The position numbers and the translations under genes are program-made. The notes beneath the pieces are model-generated. The model did no database searches. It saw only the letters and a list, made by a program, of their open reading frames with translations, and was not told the origin of the DNA. From NCBI GenBank assembly GCA_022841905.1, contig JALHQO010000002.1, forward strand, positions 310,001-374,000: a stretch of DNA of 64,000 bases. Direction: 5' to 3'. Numbering within the stretch: the stretch's first letter is position 1; every line of letters starts with the position of its first letter. The stretch comes from Hyphomonadaceae bacterium (GTDB lineage: Bacteria; Pseudomonadota; Alphaproteobacteria; Caulobacterales; Aquidulcibacteraceae). This document shows, piece after piece, positions 1 to 10,223 of the stretch.

Positions 1-319
1 GCCCGGTTTGTCGACCGTGACGCACTTCCTCTGAAGGCGTTGGCGTCAGTTTCGGGTCGATGTGCTTCGGCGCTGCGGGCGCGAGTTCTGAGATCACGAA
101 GCCCGGCGTCGCTGGCAGCAGTACGAAGTCGCCGGCGGCGAGTGTGATCGGCGCCGCGCCATCGACCGCGAGCCGGCACTGGCCCTCCAAGACGGCGGAG
201 AAGCTTGGATGACCGAATTCGGCATAGCGGACGGCCCAGGCGCCGGCGCCGCTGATGCCTTTGGCGAACACGGCGCGTGGCTTGAGCAGGGTGACGACAT
301 CGGAGAGGGGATCGCTCAT
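1..319 (-). CDS. AraC-family transcriptional regulator, N-terminal part (runs off window)
   Basis: Reading the minus strand from an ATG at 319 gives an open frame to the window edge that begins MSDPLSDVVTLLKPRAVFAK. It continues with a cupin-like run (FGHPSFSAVLEG, DFVLLPATPGF) typical of the N-terminal effector-binding domain of AraC regulators of the cupin_6 type. The DNA-binding domain would lie outside the window. The gene is divergent from the short-chain dehydrogenase that starts 30 bases away, a common arrangement in which the regulator controls the oxidoreductase. The link to the SDR is inference; the cupin-type N-terminus is what the sequence shows. Confidence 0.75.
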   Translation of the reverse strand, partial: MSDPLSDVVTLLKPRAVFAKGISGAGAWAVRYAEFGHPSFSAVLEGQCRLAVDGAAPITLAAGDFVLLPATPGFVISELAPAAPKHIDPKLTPTPSEEVRHGRQTG

Positions 320-348
320 TTCTGATCTCCAGACAAAAGGAGACTGCG

Positions 349-1092
349 ATGAAGACGATATTGATCACCGGCTGTTCCAGCGGCTACGGGCTCGAAACGG
401 CGCGCCATTTCCATGCGCAGGGCTGGCGCGTCATTGCCACGATGCGGACGCCGCGCGCCGATCTTGCGCCGCACTCGGATCGCTTCCGCATCATCGCGCT
501 CGATGTGACGAAACCCGAAAGCATCGCCGCGGCGCTGGCCGAGGCGGGGCCCATCGATGCGCTGGTCAACAATGCCGGCATTGGCTTGATGGGCGCGCTC
601 GAAGCGACGGCCATGGCGAAGGCGCGCGAGATTTTCGAGACCAACACGTTCGGCGTCATGGCGATGACGCAGGCGGCGATCCCGCAAATGCGGGCGCGCC
701 TCACCGGCGTGATCGTCAATGTCACCTCGAGCGTCGTGCTGGCGCCGATGCCGCTCGTCTCTGTGTACGCCGCGAGCAAATGGGCGATCGAGGGATTCAC
801 TGAATCGCTTAGCCATGAACTCGGCGCGTTCGATGTGCGGGTGAAGCTTGTGCAACCGGGGTACGGCCCGTCGACGCGTTTCGCGCAAAACTCCGATGTC
901 GACATGGCGGCCGCCATCTCTGAGGTCTATCAAGCGTTCGCGCAGCCGATCCTTGCGGCGTTCGCGGAGCCCGCTGCGGTGACTACTGCGCATGACGTCG
1001 CCGAAGGCGTGTGGCGCGCCGTTAATGACACGTCGAGCCAGTTGCGCTTTCCGGCGGGTCCGGATGCAGCGGCGTTGGCGCGTGCGGGGTAA
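349..1092 (+). CDS. SDR-family NAD(P)-dependent oxidoreductase
   Basis: A 247-residue classical short-chain dehydrogenase. The cofactor motif TGxxxGxG is TGCSSGYG at residues 7-14, NNAG is at 74-77, the catalytic Ser lies in NVTSS near 127, and YxxxK is Y140/K144. The length is normal for the family. An AAAGGAG ribosome-binding site precedes the ATG at 349. It is transcribed away from the AraC-type gene at 1-319, which is its likely regulator. The substrate cannot be read from the sequence. Proteins of this classical type reduce or oxidise a carbonyl/alcohol pair in the cytoplasm. Confidence 0.9.
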   Translation: MKTILITGCSSGYGLETARHFHAQGWRVIATMRTPRADLAPHSDRFRIIALDVTKPESIAAALAEAGPIDALVNNAGIGLMGALEATAMAKAREIFETNTFGVMAMTQAAIPQMRARLTGVIVNVTSSVVLAPMPLVSVYAASKWAIEGFTESLSHELGAFDVRVKLVQPGYGPSTRFAQNSDVDMAAAISEVYQAFAQPILAAFAEPAAVTTAHDVAEGVWRAVNDTSSQLRFPAGPDAAALARAG

Positions 1093-1093
1093 T

Positions 1094-1261
1094 TTAAGTC
1101 TTAAGCAGCGGCTGGTGGGGCTCGGGCGTGTGGTGAGAGATGTGCGTCTGATCCCGCGTGTCGAAGTGCTGACCGCAAACTTCGCAGCGTCTGAGATCGG
1201 ACAGCATCTTGGCGTGATCCGAGAAGGGCGGCAGGCGCGGCAGCTTCGGATCTTTGTTCAT
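1094..1261 (-). CDS. small zinc-finger-like protein
   Basis: A 55-residue frame on the minus strand starting with ATG at 1261 and beginning MNKDPKLPRLPPF. It holds a C-x2-C pair (RCEVCGQHF) followed by a His cluster (HISHH), which looks like a small zinc-binding knuckle, and it ends PEPHQPLLKT. It is the only frame in this gap with a recognisable motif. No clear Shine-Dalgarno sequence precedes it, and the palindrome GTACGGAACCGTAC abuts the start. The function is unknown; a Zn-binding role is inferred from the Cys/His spacing only. Confidence 0.45.
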   Translation of the reverse strand: MNKDPKLPRLPPFSDHAKMLSDLRRCEVCGQHFDTRDQTHISHHTPEPHQPLLKT

Positions 1262-1275
1262 GTACGGAACCGTAC
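1262..1275. repeat. short palindrome before the zinc-finger ORF
   Basis: GTACGGAACCGTAC, two 6-base arms (GTACGG/CCGTAC) around AA, directly upstream of the ATG at 1261. It could be an operator for the small gene or a translational hairpin. There is no independent evidence for either. Confidence 0.35.
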
Positions 1276-1390
1276 AAACTTCGCCGCAGTAAGCGAGGTA
1301 ATACGCGATTTAGTCGAGGATCATTGTGGCGGGCGCCCCGCGCTGCCGCAATGAACCCGCGTGCCGCGTAACGAAGCGTGTCTCGCAATG

Positions 1391-1427
1391 AAAAGGGGGC
1401 GACGCTGTTTCCAGCGCCGCCCCGTCT
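1391..1427 (-). terminator. rho-independent terminator of katG
   Basis: Read on the minus strand, a GC-rich hairpin (GGGGCGGCGCTG, loop GAAA, CAGCGTCGCCCC, one mismatch) is followed by TTTT at 1394-1391. It lies about 25 bases past the katG stop, the right place for katG termination. Confidence 0.7.
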
Positions 1428-1450
1428 TGTCTTAGCTAATCAGCGTTAGC

Positions 1451-3709
<2,259 letters not shown>

Positions 3710-3744
3710 CTAGGACGGTGGCCGATAGGTTCCGGCCTGAGAGT

Positions 3745-4251
3745 TCAGCGCTCCAATTCGCTGATCAGCCAGGCGCGGGCGGCGCGCCATTGGCGTTTTA
3801 CGGTGGAGGGGGAGGAGCCTTCCACGTCAGCGATCTCCTCGACCGTTAACCCGGCGAAGAAACGTTGTTCGACCAGGCGGGCGCGTTCGGGATCGATCTG
3901 TTCGAGCTTGGTAAGTGCTGCGTCCAAGTCTTCGAGGTCGAGTGCGCCTTCGCCTTCGCCCGGCCATTGCGTCAGCACCGGCGGCGCTTGGCGCTTGGCG
4001 GCGCGCAAGCGGCGCAATTCGTCCATCAGGATTTGGCGCATGATCCGCGCTGACAGCGATAGGAAGTGGGTGCGGCTGCGTATGTCGATGCGGTTGAGAT
4101 CGAAAATCTTGATCGCGGCGGCGTGGGCCAGATCGGTCGGCTGGATCTGGAGTTTTGCGGCGTCGCCATTGAGCACGCCGCGGGCGACGCGGCGGAACTC
4201 GTCATAATGGGCGACGAGCAAGTCTTTCTGGCCGGGGCTCTCAACGGTCAC
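3745..4251 (-). CDS. ECF-type RNA polymerase sigma factor
   Basis: A 168-residue sigma-70 family protein with region 2 (residues about 10-80, MRQILMDELRRLRAAKRQ) and region 4 (EQRFFAGLTVEEIADVEGSS, then a recognition helix STVKRQWRAARAWL). It resembles the ECF subfamily often encoded beside Ser/Thr kinases. The start codon is GTG at 4251. It lies 75 bases downstream of the kinase-TPR gene on the same strand. No anti-sigma factor is present, so the kinase may control it; that pairing is known for some ECF groups and is inferred here. Confidence 0.88.
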   Translation of the reverse strand: MTVESPGQKDLLVAHYDEFRRVARGVLNGDAAKLQIQPTDLAHAAAIKIFDLNRIDIRSRTHFLSLSARIMRQILMDELRRLRAAKRQAPPVLTQWPGEGEGALDLEDLDAALTKLEQIDPERARLVEQRFFAGLTVEEIADVEGSSPSTVKRQWRAARAWLISELER

Positions 4252-4326
4252 CCAATGATTTTGGCGGCTCAGCGGCGCGGTTACAATGGCGGGGGACGTG
4301 ACCGGCGTTATGGCCGCGCGCTTTCC

Positions 4327-6702
4327 CTATATGCGCGAGCCTAGACCGGCGCGCGGCGGCGCACAGGCGCGGCGGACGAAATCCCGCGATTGCGTCAGCG
4401 TGACGGTACGGTCGCGTTCCGACATCGCGCCCGAGCGGTTGAGGTCTTCGTAGATCGCCAACCCTTCTTCCCAGGCCGCGCAGGCGCGCGCGTAGGCGGC
4501 GCCGTTGTACGAGTTTCCGCCATGCGTCATCAGCGCCGCCGCCAAGCTGCGCCGCGCGCCCGCCGTGTCGCCGGCGCGTCTCGCCAATTCACGGTGCGCG
4601 GCGATGACTTCTTGGCCTACGGCATAGCTTTCACTGAAGCGGTCGAGATCGGCCAGTACTTGTGCATAAACCTCGGTCGCGATCGCCACCATGCGGATGG
4701 CGCCGGCATCGTTGGGATCGCGTTCGCGCATGCGCCGTGCGACGGCCACGGATTCCTCGATCGAGGCGCGCGCCGCCTCGTTGCGCTCGTTGCTGCGATG
4801 AACGACGGCGCGATACCAGAGCGCGATTGCGTAATTTCGCATGTAAGCGGGATTGTTCGGCGCTGCTTCGGTAACGGCGCGCTGCTGCGCGACGGCGCGA
4901 TCAAGCGTCAGCCGCGCCTCCTCAACCATCTCCAAACGATGATAGGCCTCGCCCATCAGCCTCAGATTGGAGCCGCGCGCGCGCATGACGTCGACATCGC
5001 TGCCTAATGCCTGGGGCAACGCCGCAGCGAACGTCTCGGCTTGTTGATGCAATGGCAGCGCTTCCGCGTAGCGATCGTTCCAGCCGAAGGAATCCGCTTG
5101 CGCCTGTAGGGCCGCAATATACTGGCGCGCGGCGCGTGCATCGGCGAGCCGATAGGGCTCGAGGATCGTTTGCGCCCGCGCTGCAAGAGTTAATGCGGCG
5201 TCGGCGTTGTTGTCGGTGTAGAGCGCGGCCCCGGATTGTTCGAGCAATAGCGTCACCATAGCGCGCGCCACGTTTTCATCCCCCGGATGGGCCTCAAACA
5301 ACGGCTCGAGAATTTCGCGCGATTGCGCGAGCAGGGCGTTGGCGTCTTCGTAGCGGCCGAGTTCACTGGCTTGGCCACCGCCGACCACTTGCGACAAACG
5401 CAAGAAGCCCAAGCCCGCTTCGACCCGAACATCGATCGGCGCATTGGGATCGGCAGCGAGCGCTTCGAGATAGGTGAGGCTGGTGCGCGCCAGCATTTCG
5501 CGCGCGTTGGTTGTGCCAGCAGTCAGCGACACTTCGTCGAACACTTCGAACAGCATGGAGTTGGCGATGGCGCGGGTTTGCTGGAAACGCTCTTCAGCCA
5601 GATCGCGGGCGCGCTCGGCGCGCGCGTTGGCGATGAGCGTGGCCCCGAGGCCGCCTGCCAAGAGTACGAAGGCGGCAAGGCTCGCCGCCAAAGCGCCGCC
5701 ATGGCGGGCGGCGAATTTACGGAGACGATAACCGGCTTTGGCGGAATAGGCCTTCACTGGCTGGCGTGCGCGCCATGCATCGAGATCAGCCCGCAATGCA
5801 TCGACGCTGGGATAGCGCGCTTGCGGATCGTCGGCGCAGGCGCGGGCGATGATGGCGCGCACTTCGCGTTCGCCAGGTTTTGGCGTCAGCAAGTCGTCGA
5901 GAACGCGGCCGAGCGAAAAGATGTCCGCCGATGTCGTCACCGCCGCGCCGCCGGTTGCGCGTTCGGGTGCTGCGTAGCCGGGCGTCATCGTCAGCGCTGC
6001 TGCTGCGCCGTCCTGAGCGCCGTCGCTAGTCGGCCGCGCGATGCCGAAGTCGATCAGCTTGGCGACGCCTTCGCCGGTGACGAGCACGTTCGCTGGCGTC
6101 AGATCGCGGTGCACGACCAGGCGGCTGTGCGCGAACGCCACCGCCTCGCAGATGTCGCTGAAAATGCGCAAGCGCTCTGCGCGCGTGGCCTTTGTCTGCT
6201 CCGCCCACTCCAGCAGCGGCGCGCCATCGACATATTCCATGACGATGTAAGGCGAGCCGGTTTCGGTCTCGCCGCCATCATAGAGGCGCGCGATGTTGGG
6301 ATGTGTGAGCGAGGCGAGCGTCTGCCGCTCACGCTGAAAGCGCGCGACCAGATCGTCGGAAAAGAGTCCTGGCTTGATGATCTTGATGGCGACCGTGCGG
6401 GAAAAGTCGCCAGCGTCGCGCTCGGCCAGATAAACCGCACCCATGCCGCCGCGCCCAATCAGATCGGTGATCCGATAGGCCCCGAGCCGCGAGGGGACGG
6501 CCTCGGCCTCGATCGCCGCGAAGGCGCCGGCGGTGCGCACTTTCTGGCTGCCGTCGGCGCTGACCAACGCGGCCGTCCGTGCACGCAAGAGGGGCTGGCC
6601 TTCGGTTTTCTGGTCGAGCCAGGCCGCGCGCTCATCCGGCGGCACATCGAGCGCCTGCTCGAACAACGCCAGCGCCTCGCGTTCCAGCGCGGCGTCAGAC
6701 AT
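4327..6702 (-). CDS. membrane Ser/Thr protein kinase with C-terminal TPR-like repeats
   Basis: About 791 residues from the ATG at 6702; an in-frame TTG at 6720 would add six. The kinase domain spans roughly 72-312: glycine loop IGRGGMGAVY, Lys107 in VAIKIIKP, catalytic HRDLTPANVL (D200, N205) and DFG at 218-220. One transmembrane helix (about 337-357) follows, then a long helical region with TPR-like units (for example RYAEALPLHQQAETFAAALP). The C-terminal part should be periplasmic, so it could sense an extracytoplasmic signal. It precedes an ECF sigma factor, the likely downstream target. Confidence 0.9.
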   Translation of the reverse strand: MSDAALEREALALFEQALDVPPDERAAWLDQKTEGQPLLRARTAALVSADGSQKVRTAGAFAAIEAEAVPSRLGAYRITDLIGRGGMGAVYLAERDAGDFSRTVAIKIIKPGLFSDDLVARFQRERQTLASLTHPNIARLYDGGETETGSPYIVMEYVDGAPLLEWAEQTKATRAERLRIFSDICEAVAFAHSRLVVHRDLTPANVLVTGEGVAKLIDFGIARPTSDGAQDGAAAALTMTPGYAAPERATGGAAVTTSADIFSLGRVLDDLLTPKPGEREVRAIIARACADDPQARYPSVDALRADLDAWRARQPVKAYSAKAGYRLRKFAARHGGALAASLAAFVLLAGGLGATLIANARAERARDLAEERFQQTRAIANSMLFEVFDEVSLTAGTTNAREMLARTSLTYLEALAADPNAPIDVRVEAGLGFLRLSQVVGGGQASELGRYEDANALLAQSREILEPLFEAHPGDENVARAMVTLLLEQSGAALYTDNNADAALTLAARAQTILEPYRLADARAARQYIAALQAQADSFGWNDRYAEALPLHQQAETFAAALPQALGSDVDVMRARGSNLRLMGEAYHRLEMVEEARLTLDRAVAQQRAVTEAAPNNPAYMRNYAIALWYRAVVHRSNERNEAARASIEESVAVARRMRERDPNDAGAIRMVAIATEVYAQVLADLDRFSESYAVGQEVIAAHRELARRAGDTAGARRSLAAALMTHGGNSYNGAAYARACAAWEEGLAIYEDLNRSGAMSERDRTVTLTQSRDFVRRACAPPRAGLGSRI

Positions 6703-6922
6703 GGCGCTGTACCCACGCAAAATCGCTGCACAATCCGCGCATTATGTCCCCCGAGCGGCGGTCAGCTAAGCGTCTTGTCTCCGCTCTGGCAATGCGTCGC
6801 CGGGCCAGTTTCTAATTTTTCTTAACCAAGATGACCCGTTCGTCTCGGCCTTTGCGCCTTCTTGGACATGCGTTGCCTCGCGGGATCGCGGCGGAGGGCG
6901 ACGTCCACTTGGAGGGGTAATC

Positions 6923-7927
6923 ATGAAACTGTTTGTTGGGGCGGCTGTCGCCGCCTGTTTGATGGTCGTAACGCAACCGGCCAACGCCCAAAGCTTCGGC
7001 TTCGAGCGTGTGTCGATGCAGGTCGGCTATGGCGACTTAGATTTGAACAGCACCGCCGGCTCGGCGGCGATGTACGCCCGCATTGAAGCCGCGGCGCATC
7101 AAGTGTGCGGCGGCGACCCGTCGCGCGAGCGCAACTGGCGCGTGCGCCGGGCCATGCGCGATTGCGTCCGGACCGCCACGCACGACGCGGTCGCGGCGTC
7201 CGGCAGCCAAAGCCTCAGCGCCTACGCGGAGTCGCCGGGCTATTATCAGCGCCGTATCGAAATCAATCGCGATAACGCCGAAGCGCGCGTCTTCTATGCT
7301 GACCTCAATCTCAACTCCGCATACGGCCAGACAATGCTTGCCCGCCGTCTCGATCGCGCCGCGGACCGGCTCTGCCGCAATGCGGGCGATCGCCAGGAGC
7401 GGAACGCCTGCGAGGTCGGCGCGCGTGAACAAGCGCAAACGCAGGTGGCCGCCATCATCTCCGAACGTCAGCTCGCGCAAGCGGATGATGGTCAGGTGGT
7501 GTTGACCGCTGCGTCGCTGCCCGCGGGCGCCGCCGTCCCTCCGCCGTCGGCGCCCGCGGCTCAGCCGCAGGTGATTGCCGCAATGACGGACTACGGTGTC
7601 TGCGCCGCACGCTCGCATAATGCCGCCTTCGGCGCGTCGTCCGCCGCACTCGGCGCGACCGCTCGCCGCGAAATCGGCTACGCGCTCGACAGCGCTTCGG
7701 TGTGCACGCTTGAGCGCGCGGTCATCGCAGCTGACGCGTCCAGCGCTCTCGCCCAACGCCGCGCCGCGGCGCTTCGGTCGGCCCTGATCGCGCGTGGCGT
7801 GCCCGCTACGAGCATCGTCATCGAAGACACGCAAGCCGCCGATGGCGCCGCCGTCTCCATGCAGTTCAGCGGCGTCGCCTATGGCGGCTCCACCACGCTC
7901 GCCGAAGTCCGCGACGCCGGCGTCTAA
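6923..7927 (+). CDS. secreted double-UrcA protein with OmpA-like tail
   Basis: 334 residues with a signal peptide cleaved after about NAQ (residue 23). Two UrcA-type repeats follow: QVGYGDLDLNSTAGSAAMYA with C62/C81, and VFYADLNLNSAYGQTMLARR with C151/C163, each with the spaced Cys pair likely to form a disulfide. After a Pro/Ala linker the C-terminus (276-300, ALAQRRAAALRSALIARGVP) resembles the second half of an OmpA-like peptidoglycan-associating domain. GGAGGGG precedes the ATG and a strong terminator follows. UrcA proteins are exported proteins of unknown function in Alphaproteobacteria; the fused tail is unusual. Confidence 0.8.
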   Translation: MKLFVGAAVAACLMVVTQPANAQSFGFERVSMQVGYGDLDLNSTAGSAAMYARIEAAAHQVCGGDPSRERNWRVRRAMRDCVRTATHDAVAASGSQSLSAYAESPGYYQRRIEINRDNAEARVFYADLNLNSAYGQTMLARRLDRAADRLCRNAGDRQERNACEVGAREQAQTQVAAIISERQLAQADDGQVVLTAASLPAGAAVPPPSAPAAQPQVIAAMTDYGVCAARSHNAAFGASSAALGATARREIGYALDSASVCTLERAVIAADASSALAQRRAAALRSALIARGVPATSIVIEDTQAADGAAVSMQFSGVAYGGSTTLAEVRDAGV

Positions 7928-7950
7928 GCCAACACTGCCGCGAAAACTCA

Positions 7951-7980
7951 AGGGCGGTCCGCAAGGGCCGCCCTTTTTTT
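7951..7980 (+). terminator. rho-independent terminator of the UrcA gene
   Basis: The stem AGGGCGGTCC / GGGCCGCCCT around a GCAA loop, with one G-T pair, is followed by seven T residues. It sits 23 bases after the UrcA stop codon. Confidence 0.9.
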
Positions 7981-7983
7981 GCG

Positions 7984-8367
7984 CTATGATCGCGGCTGCG
8001 GCGATTGCTGGCGCGGCTGAAGGGCGCGCTGAAGTGCAGGGCGCACGCGGAGAAAGCCGCGATAGGCGAACTCGAGCAGCGCCAATGCTGGCGGCCAACG
8101 CGCCAGTATTCCAAGCGGACGCAGCATTGGCACAGCCCGCCACATCGCCGCGAACGCAGCGGCGCCGGAGAGCAAGACCCCGTCGCCCTCGCGAGCATGG
8201 AAGCGCGCCAGCAATTCGTTTCGATCTATCGGGCAGCTTGTTGCATCGCCGGCGACATCGACGAAATGGATAGCGCCGCGTTGATCGAGCCGGCGCATCA
8301 GGCTAATCTCGCGCCGGCACAGCGGACAATCGCCGTCGAACCAAACGGTAAGCTCGGGCGCGGGCAT
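7984..8367 (-). CDS. DCC-type thiol-disulfide oxidoreductase (DUF393)
   Basis: 127 residues opening with LTVWFDGDCPLCRREI, the DxxCxxC signature of the DCC family, a thioredoxin-like fold thought to do thiol-disulfide exchange. The middle (LLSGAAAFAAMWRAVP) matches the usual helix of the family. Its ATG overlaps the TGA of the upstream SOUL gene by one base (ATGA), so the two are very likely translated together. The physiological partner is unknown. Confidence 0.85.
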   Translation of the reverse strand: MPAPELTVWFDGDCPLCRREISLMRRLDQRGAIHFVDVAGDATSCPIDRNELLARFHAREGDGVLLSGAAAFAAMWRAVPMLRPLGILARWPPALALLEFAYRGFLRVRPALQRALQPRQQSPQPRS

Positions 8368-8984
8368 CAGGTTGCGAGTTCCAGCATGACTTCGTTACGG
8401 CGCATCCAGGGGAGCGTCCACGGCGGATTGTAGAACGCGTAAGTCGCGGGGCCAGTCGCCACTTCGCCGCGTGCGGCGACGCGCCGGCGCAACTCCTCGA
8501 CATGCCGCACGAGATTGTTTTCGCCGCCAAGGCCAGTGAAGCGCAGCACGGCGACTCTCCGGCGCGGTTGCTCTCGAACAACAACACTAGCGTCGAGGGG
8601 GCGGGGCATGTCTGAAAGAGCGGATCCCGGCGGCATGTAGAAGGTCACCACCCAACGCGCGCCCGAAGCGGCCTGCGTCACTGGCGCTGTCATGGCGATG
8701 CGTTGGCCAGTGGGGCGCTGCGTGACCGGGGCAGTCATGGCGATCTCTTGGTTTGGCGCGTTGCCGCCGAAGATGAACCGCGCCAGCCGCCGAAAGCCTT
8801 CGTTGATCGCAGCGCCGCGCTCGCCTTCGATCTCCGTCTCCGCCACGACCGTTGCGCTATAGTCGCGAATTTGGAACGGGCCGTCCTCGTAAACCAGGGT
8901 CCAGCGCGGTTCTTCAACCGCATGTGCCGACGGCGCAGCCATGATCAACCCAACCAAGAAAAACGTGAACCAGAGAGATTTCAT
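8367..8984 (-). CDS. exported SOUL haem-binding family protein
   Basis: 205 residues with an N-terminal signal peptide (ending about APSAHA, residue 22). The body matches the SOUL/HBP family: FGGNAPNQEIAMTAPVTQ and the repeated IAMTAPVTQ, a mid-region VTFYMPPG, and a C-terminal YNPPWTLPWMRRNEVML. SOUL proteins bind haem or related hydrophobic ligands; bacterial members are little studied. With a signal peptide this one should act in the periplasm. It is coupled by overlap to the DCC oxidoreductase, which could service thiols in the same compartment or ligand pathway, though the DCC protein shows no signal peptide. Confidence 0.88.
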   Translation of the reverse strand: MKSLWFTFFLVGLIMAAPSAHAVEEPRWTLVYEDGPFQIRDYSATVVAETEIEGERGAAINEGFRRLARFIFGGNAPNQEIAMTAPVTQRPTGQRIAMTAPVTQAASGARWVVTFYMPPGSALSDMPRPLDASVVVREQPRRRVAVLRFTGLGGENNLVRHVEELRRRVAARGEVATGPATYAFYNPPWTLPWMRRNEVMLELAT

Positions 8985-9108
8985 ACCGCTCAGTACGAAC
9001 CAACAGGCGCCTTGAGATCATATTGGCCCGCAGCACCGCCGCGCGTGGACTTCAAGAAGTGCGCTTCATAGATTAGCGCATGCGCAGCTGCGTCGCGCCA
9101 AAAGGTTC

Positions 9109-9591
9109 GTGACCGCCATGGTATCGTCATCGGTGATTGCTCTGGCGATCTTTTTCGTTGCGAGCTTCGCTGCTGCGTCCACAGGCGCCGTGTTCCGCCC
9201 CGGCGTTTGGTACGCTAATTTGCGTAAACCCAAATGGACGCCGCCGAATTGGGCATTTCCGATCGTGTGGTCGGTTCTGTTCTGCGCCATTGCGGTGTCT
9301 GGGTGGTTGGTTTGGGAAACGGCCGGACTGTCGGCTTGGCCTGCGCTGACCCTGTTTGGCGTGCATTTGATCGTGAACGCTGCCTGGTCGTTTCTGTTCT
9401 TTGGATTGAAGCGCCTCGACTGGGCGATGGCTGAAGTCGTGTGCTTGTGGTTGACGATCGCGGCTCTGATTGCCGTGTTCGCGCTCATCAACACAATAGC
9501 AGCGCTCTTGCTCGCGCCATACTTGGCGTGGGTCAGCGTGGCCGCGATGCTGAACCTTCGCCTTCTGCAGCTCAACGGCGCACGCGGCTAG
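9109..9591 (+). CDS. tspO: TspO/MBR-family tryptophan-rich sensory protein
   Basis: 160 residues, five predicted membrane helices, rich in Trp. Family signatures are visible: WYANLRKPKWTPPNWAFPIVW near the first loop and NAAWSFLFFGLKRLDWA in the middle. TspO binds porphyrins and is involved in tetrapyrrole and stress signalling in Alphaproteobacteria. The start is uncertain: GTG at 9109 or ATG at 9118, both after AAAAGG at 9100-9105. The exported SOUL haem-binding gene lies divergently about 120 bases away, so both could relate to tetrapyrrole handling; this is inference. Confidence 0.92.
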   Translation: MTAMVSSSVIALAIFFVASFAAASTGAVFRPGVWYANLRKPKWTPPNWAFPIVWSVLFCAIAVSGWLVWETAGLSAWPALTLFGVHLIVNAAWSFLFFGLKRLDWAMAEVVCLWLTIAALIAVFALINTIAALLLAPYLAWVSVAAMLNLRLLQLNGARG

Positions 9592-9624
9592 AACCTGCAA
9601 ACGCGTCGCGTTTCGCAACGGCGG

Positions 9625-9701
9625 TGGCGACCCCGGAGAGATTCGAACTCCCGACCATCTGCTTAGGACGCAGCAGCTCTATCCAGCTGAGCTACGGGGC
9701 C
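9625..9701 (-). tRNA. tRNA-Arg (anticodon CCU)
   Basis: The minus strand folds as a 77-base tRNA including an encoded 3' CCA. The acceptor is GGCCCCG/CGGGGTC, the D stem GCTC/GAGC, the anticodon arm reads CTGCGTCCTAAGCAG with anticodon CCT, and the T arm holds GTTCGAATC. No variable-arm expansion is seen. The 3' flank shows no integrase and no repeated tRNA fragment, so there is no sign it is used as an attachment site. Confidence 0.95.
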
Positions 9702-10223
9702 GGCCTGGATTTTTGCTAGTGAGATCAAACGATGCGCGCAAGCCCGGGCGGGAACATCCCGTGTGCTCGTCAGGGTGAGGCGATTGAGGTGCATCGCGCC
9801 AAGCGATTAATACGCCTAATGTACGATTGCGCACAGACTGGCGATCTCGCGCTTGCAACGGTCTCAGCACGTTAGGGGCTTTCCTCCCCCCACCTACCGT
9901 TCCTAACGGATCACGGATCGGCTTCCTCGCCCCGCCGCGAGGGAGCCGCTTTCCCGCTCAATCATTGGAAAAATTGGAAGTGCGTACCGCTCCACGCCCG
10001 AGAACTGTATCGCCCGTTATCTTGATGATCGGACTTGGCTTACCTCGTGCGCGCTTGCGGCGGCTTATTGCTTCACACTCTGAGCTAGCCAGAAGAAAAT
10101 TCAGTGTTTTATGGCGCCCAACCTCGTTTTGGTGCATTGTAGACACATCGGCCGTCACCAGTTGGCGAGCGGCTGACTGAGAGATGATTGAAGCTCCCGC
10201 CTCTGCGTGATGGAGCATACCCA
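9702..10223. other. 522-base intergenic stretch without a convincing gene
   Basis: Between tRNA-Arg and the Crp/Fnr gene. Short frames exist on both strands (for example 9827-10180 plus and 9958-10224 minus), but none has a ribosome-binding site, family motif or plausible codon pattern. The part from about 9960 to 10150 is AT-richer than its surroundings and may hold the Crp gene promoter. An 8-codon frame (ATG at 10184, stop by 10210) ends just before the Crp start and could be a leader peptide; that is speculative. Confidence 0.5.

Noticed and set aside
1094-1104. TTAAGTCTTAA as a CtrA site
   Set aside because: The spacing between the TTAA halves is three bases, not the seven expected for a CtrA box, and it overlaps a stop codon.
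9625-9701. tRNA-Arg as an integration site for a genomic island
   Set aside because: No integrase gene and no repeated 3' tRNA fragment nearby within the window.
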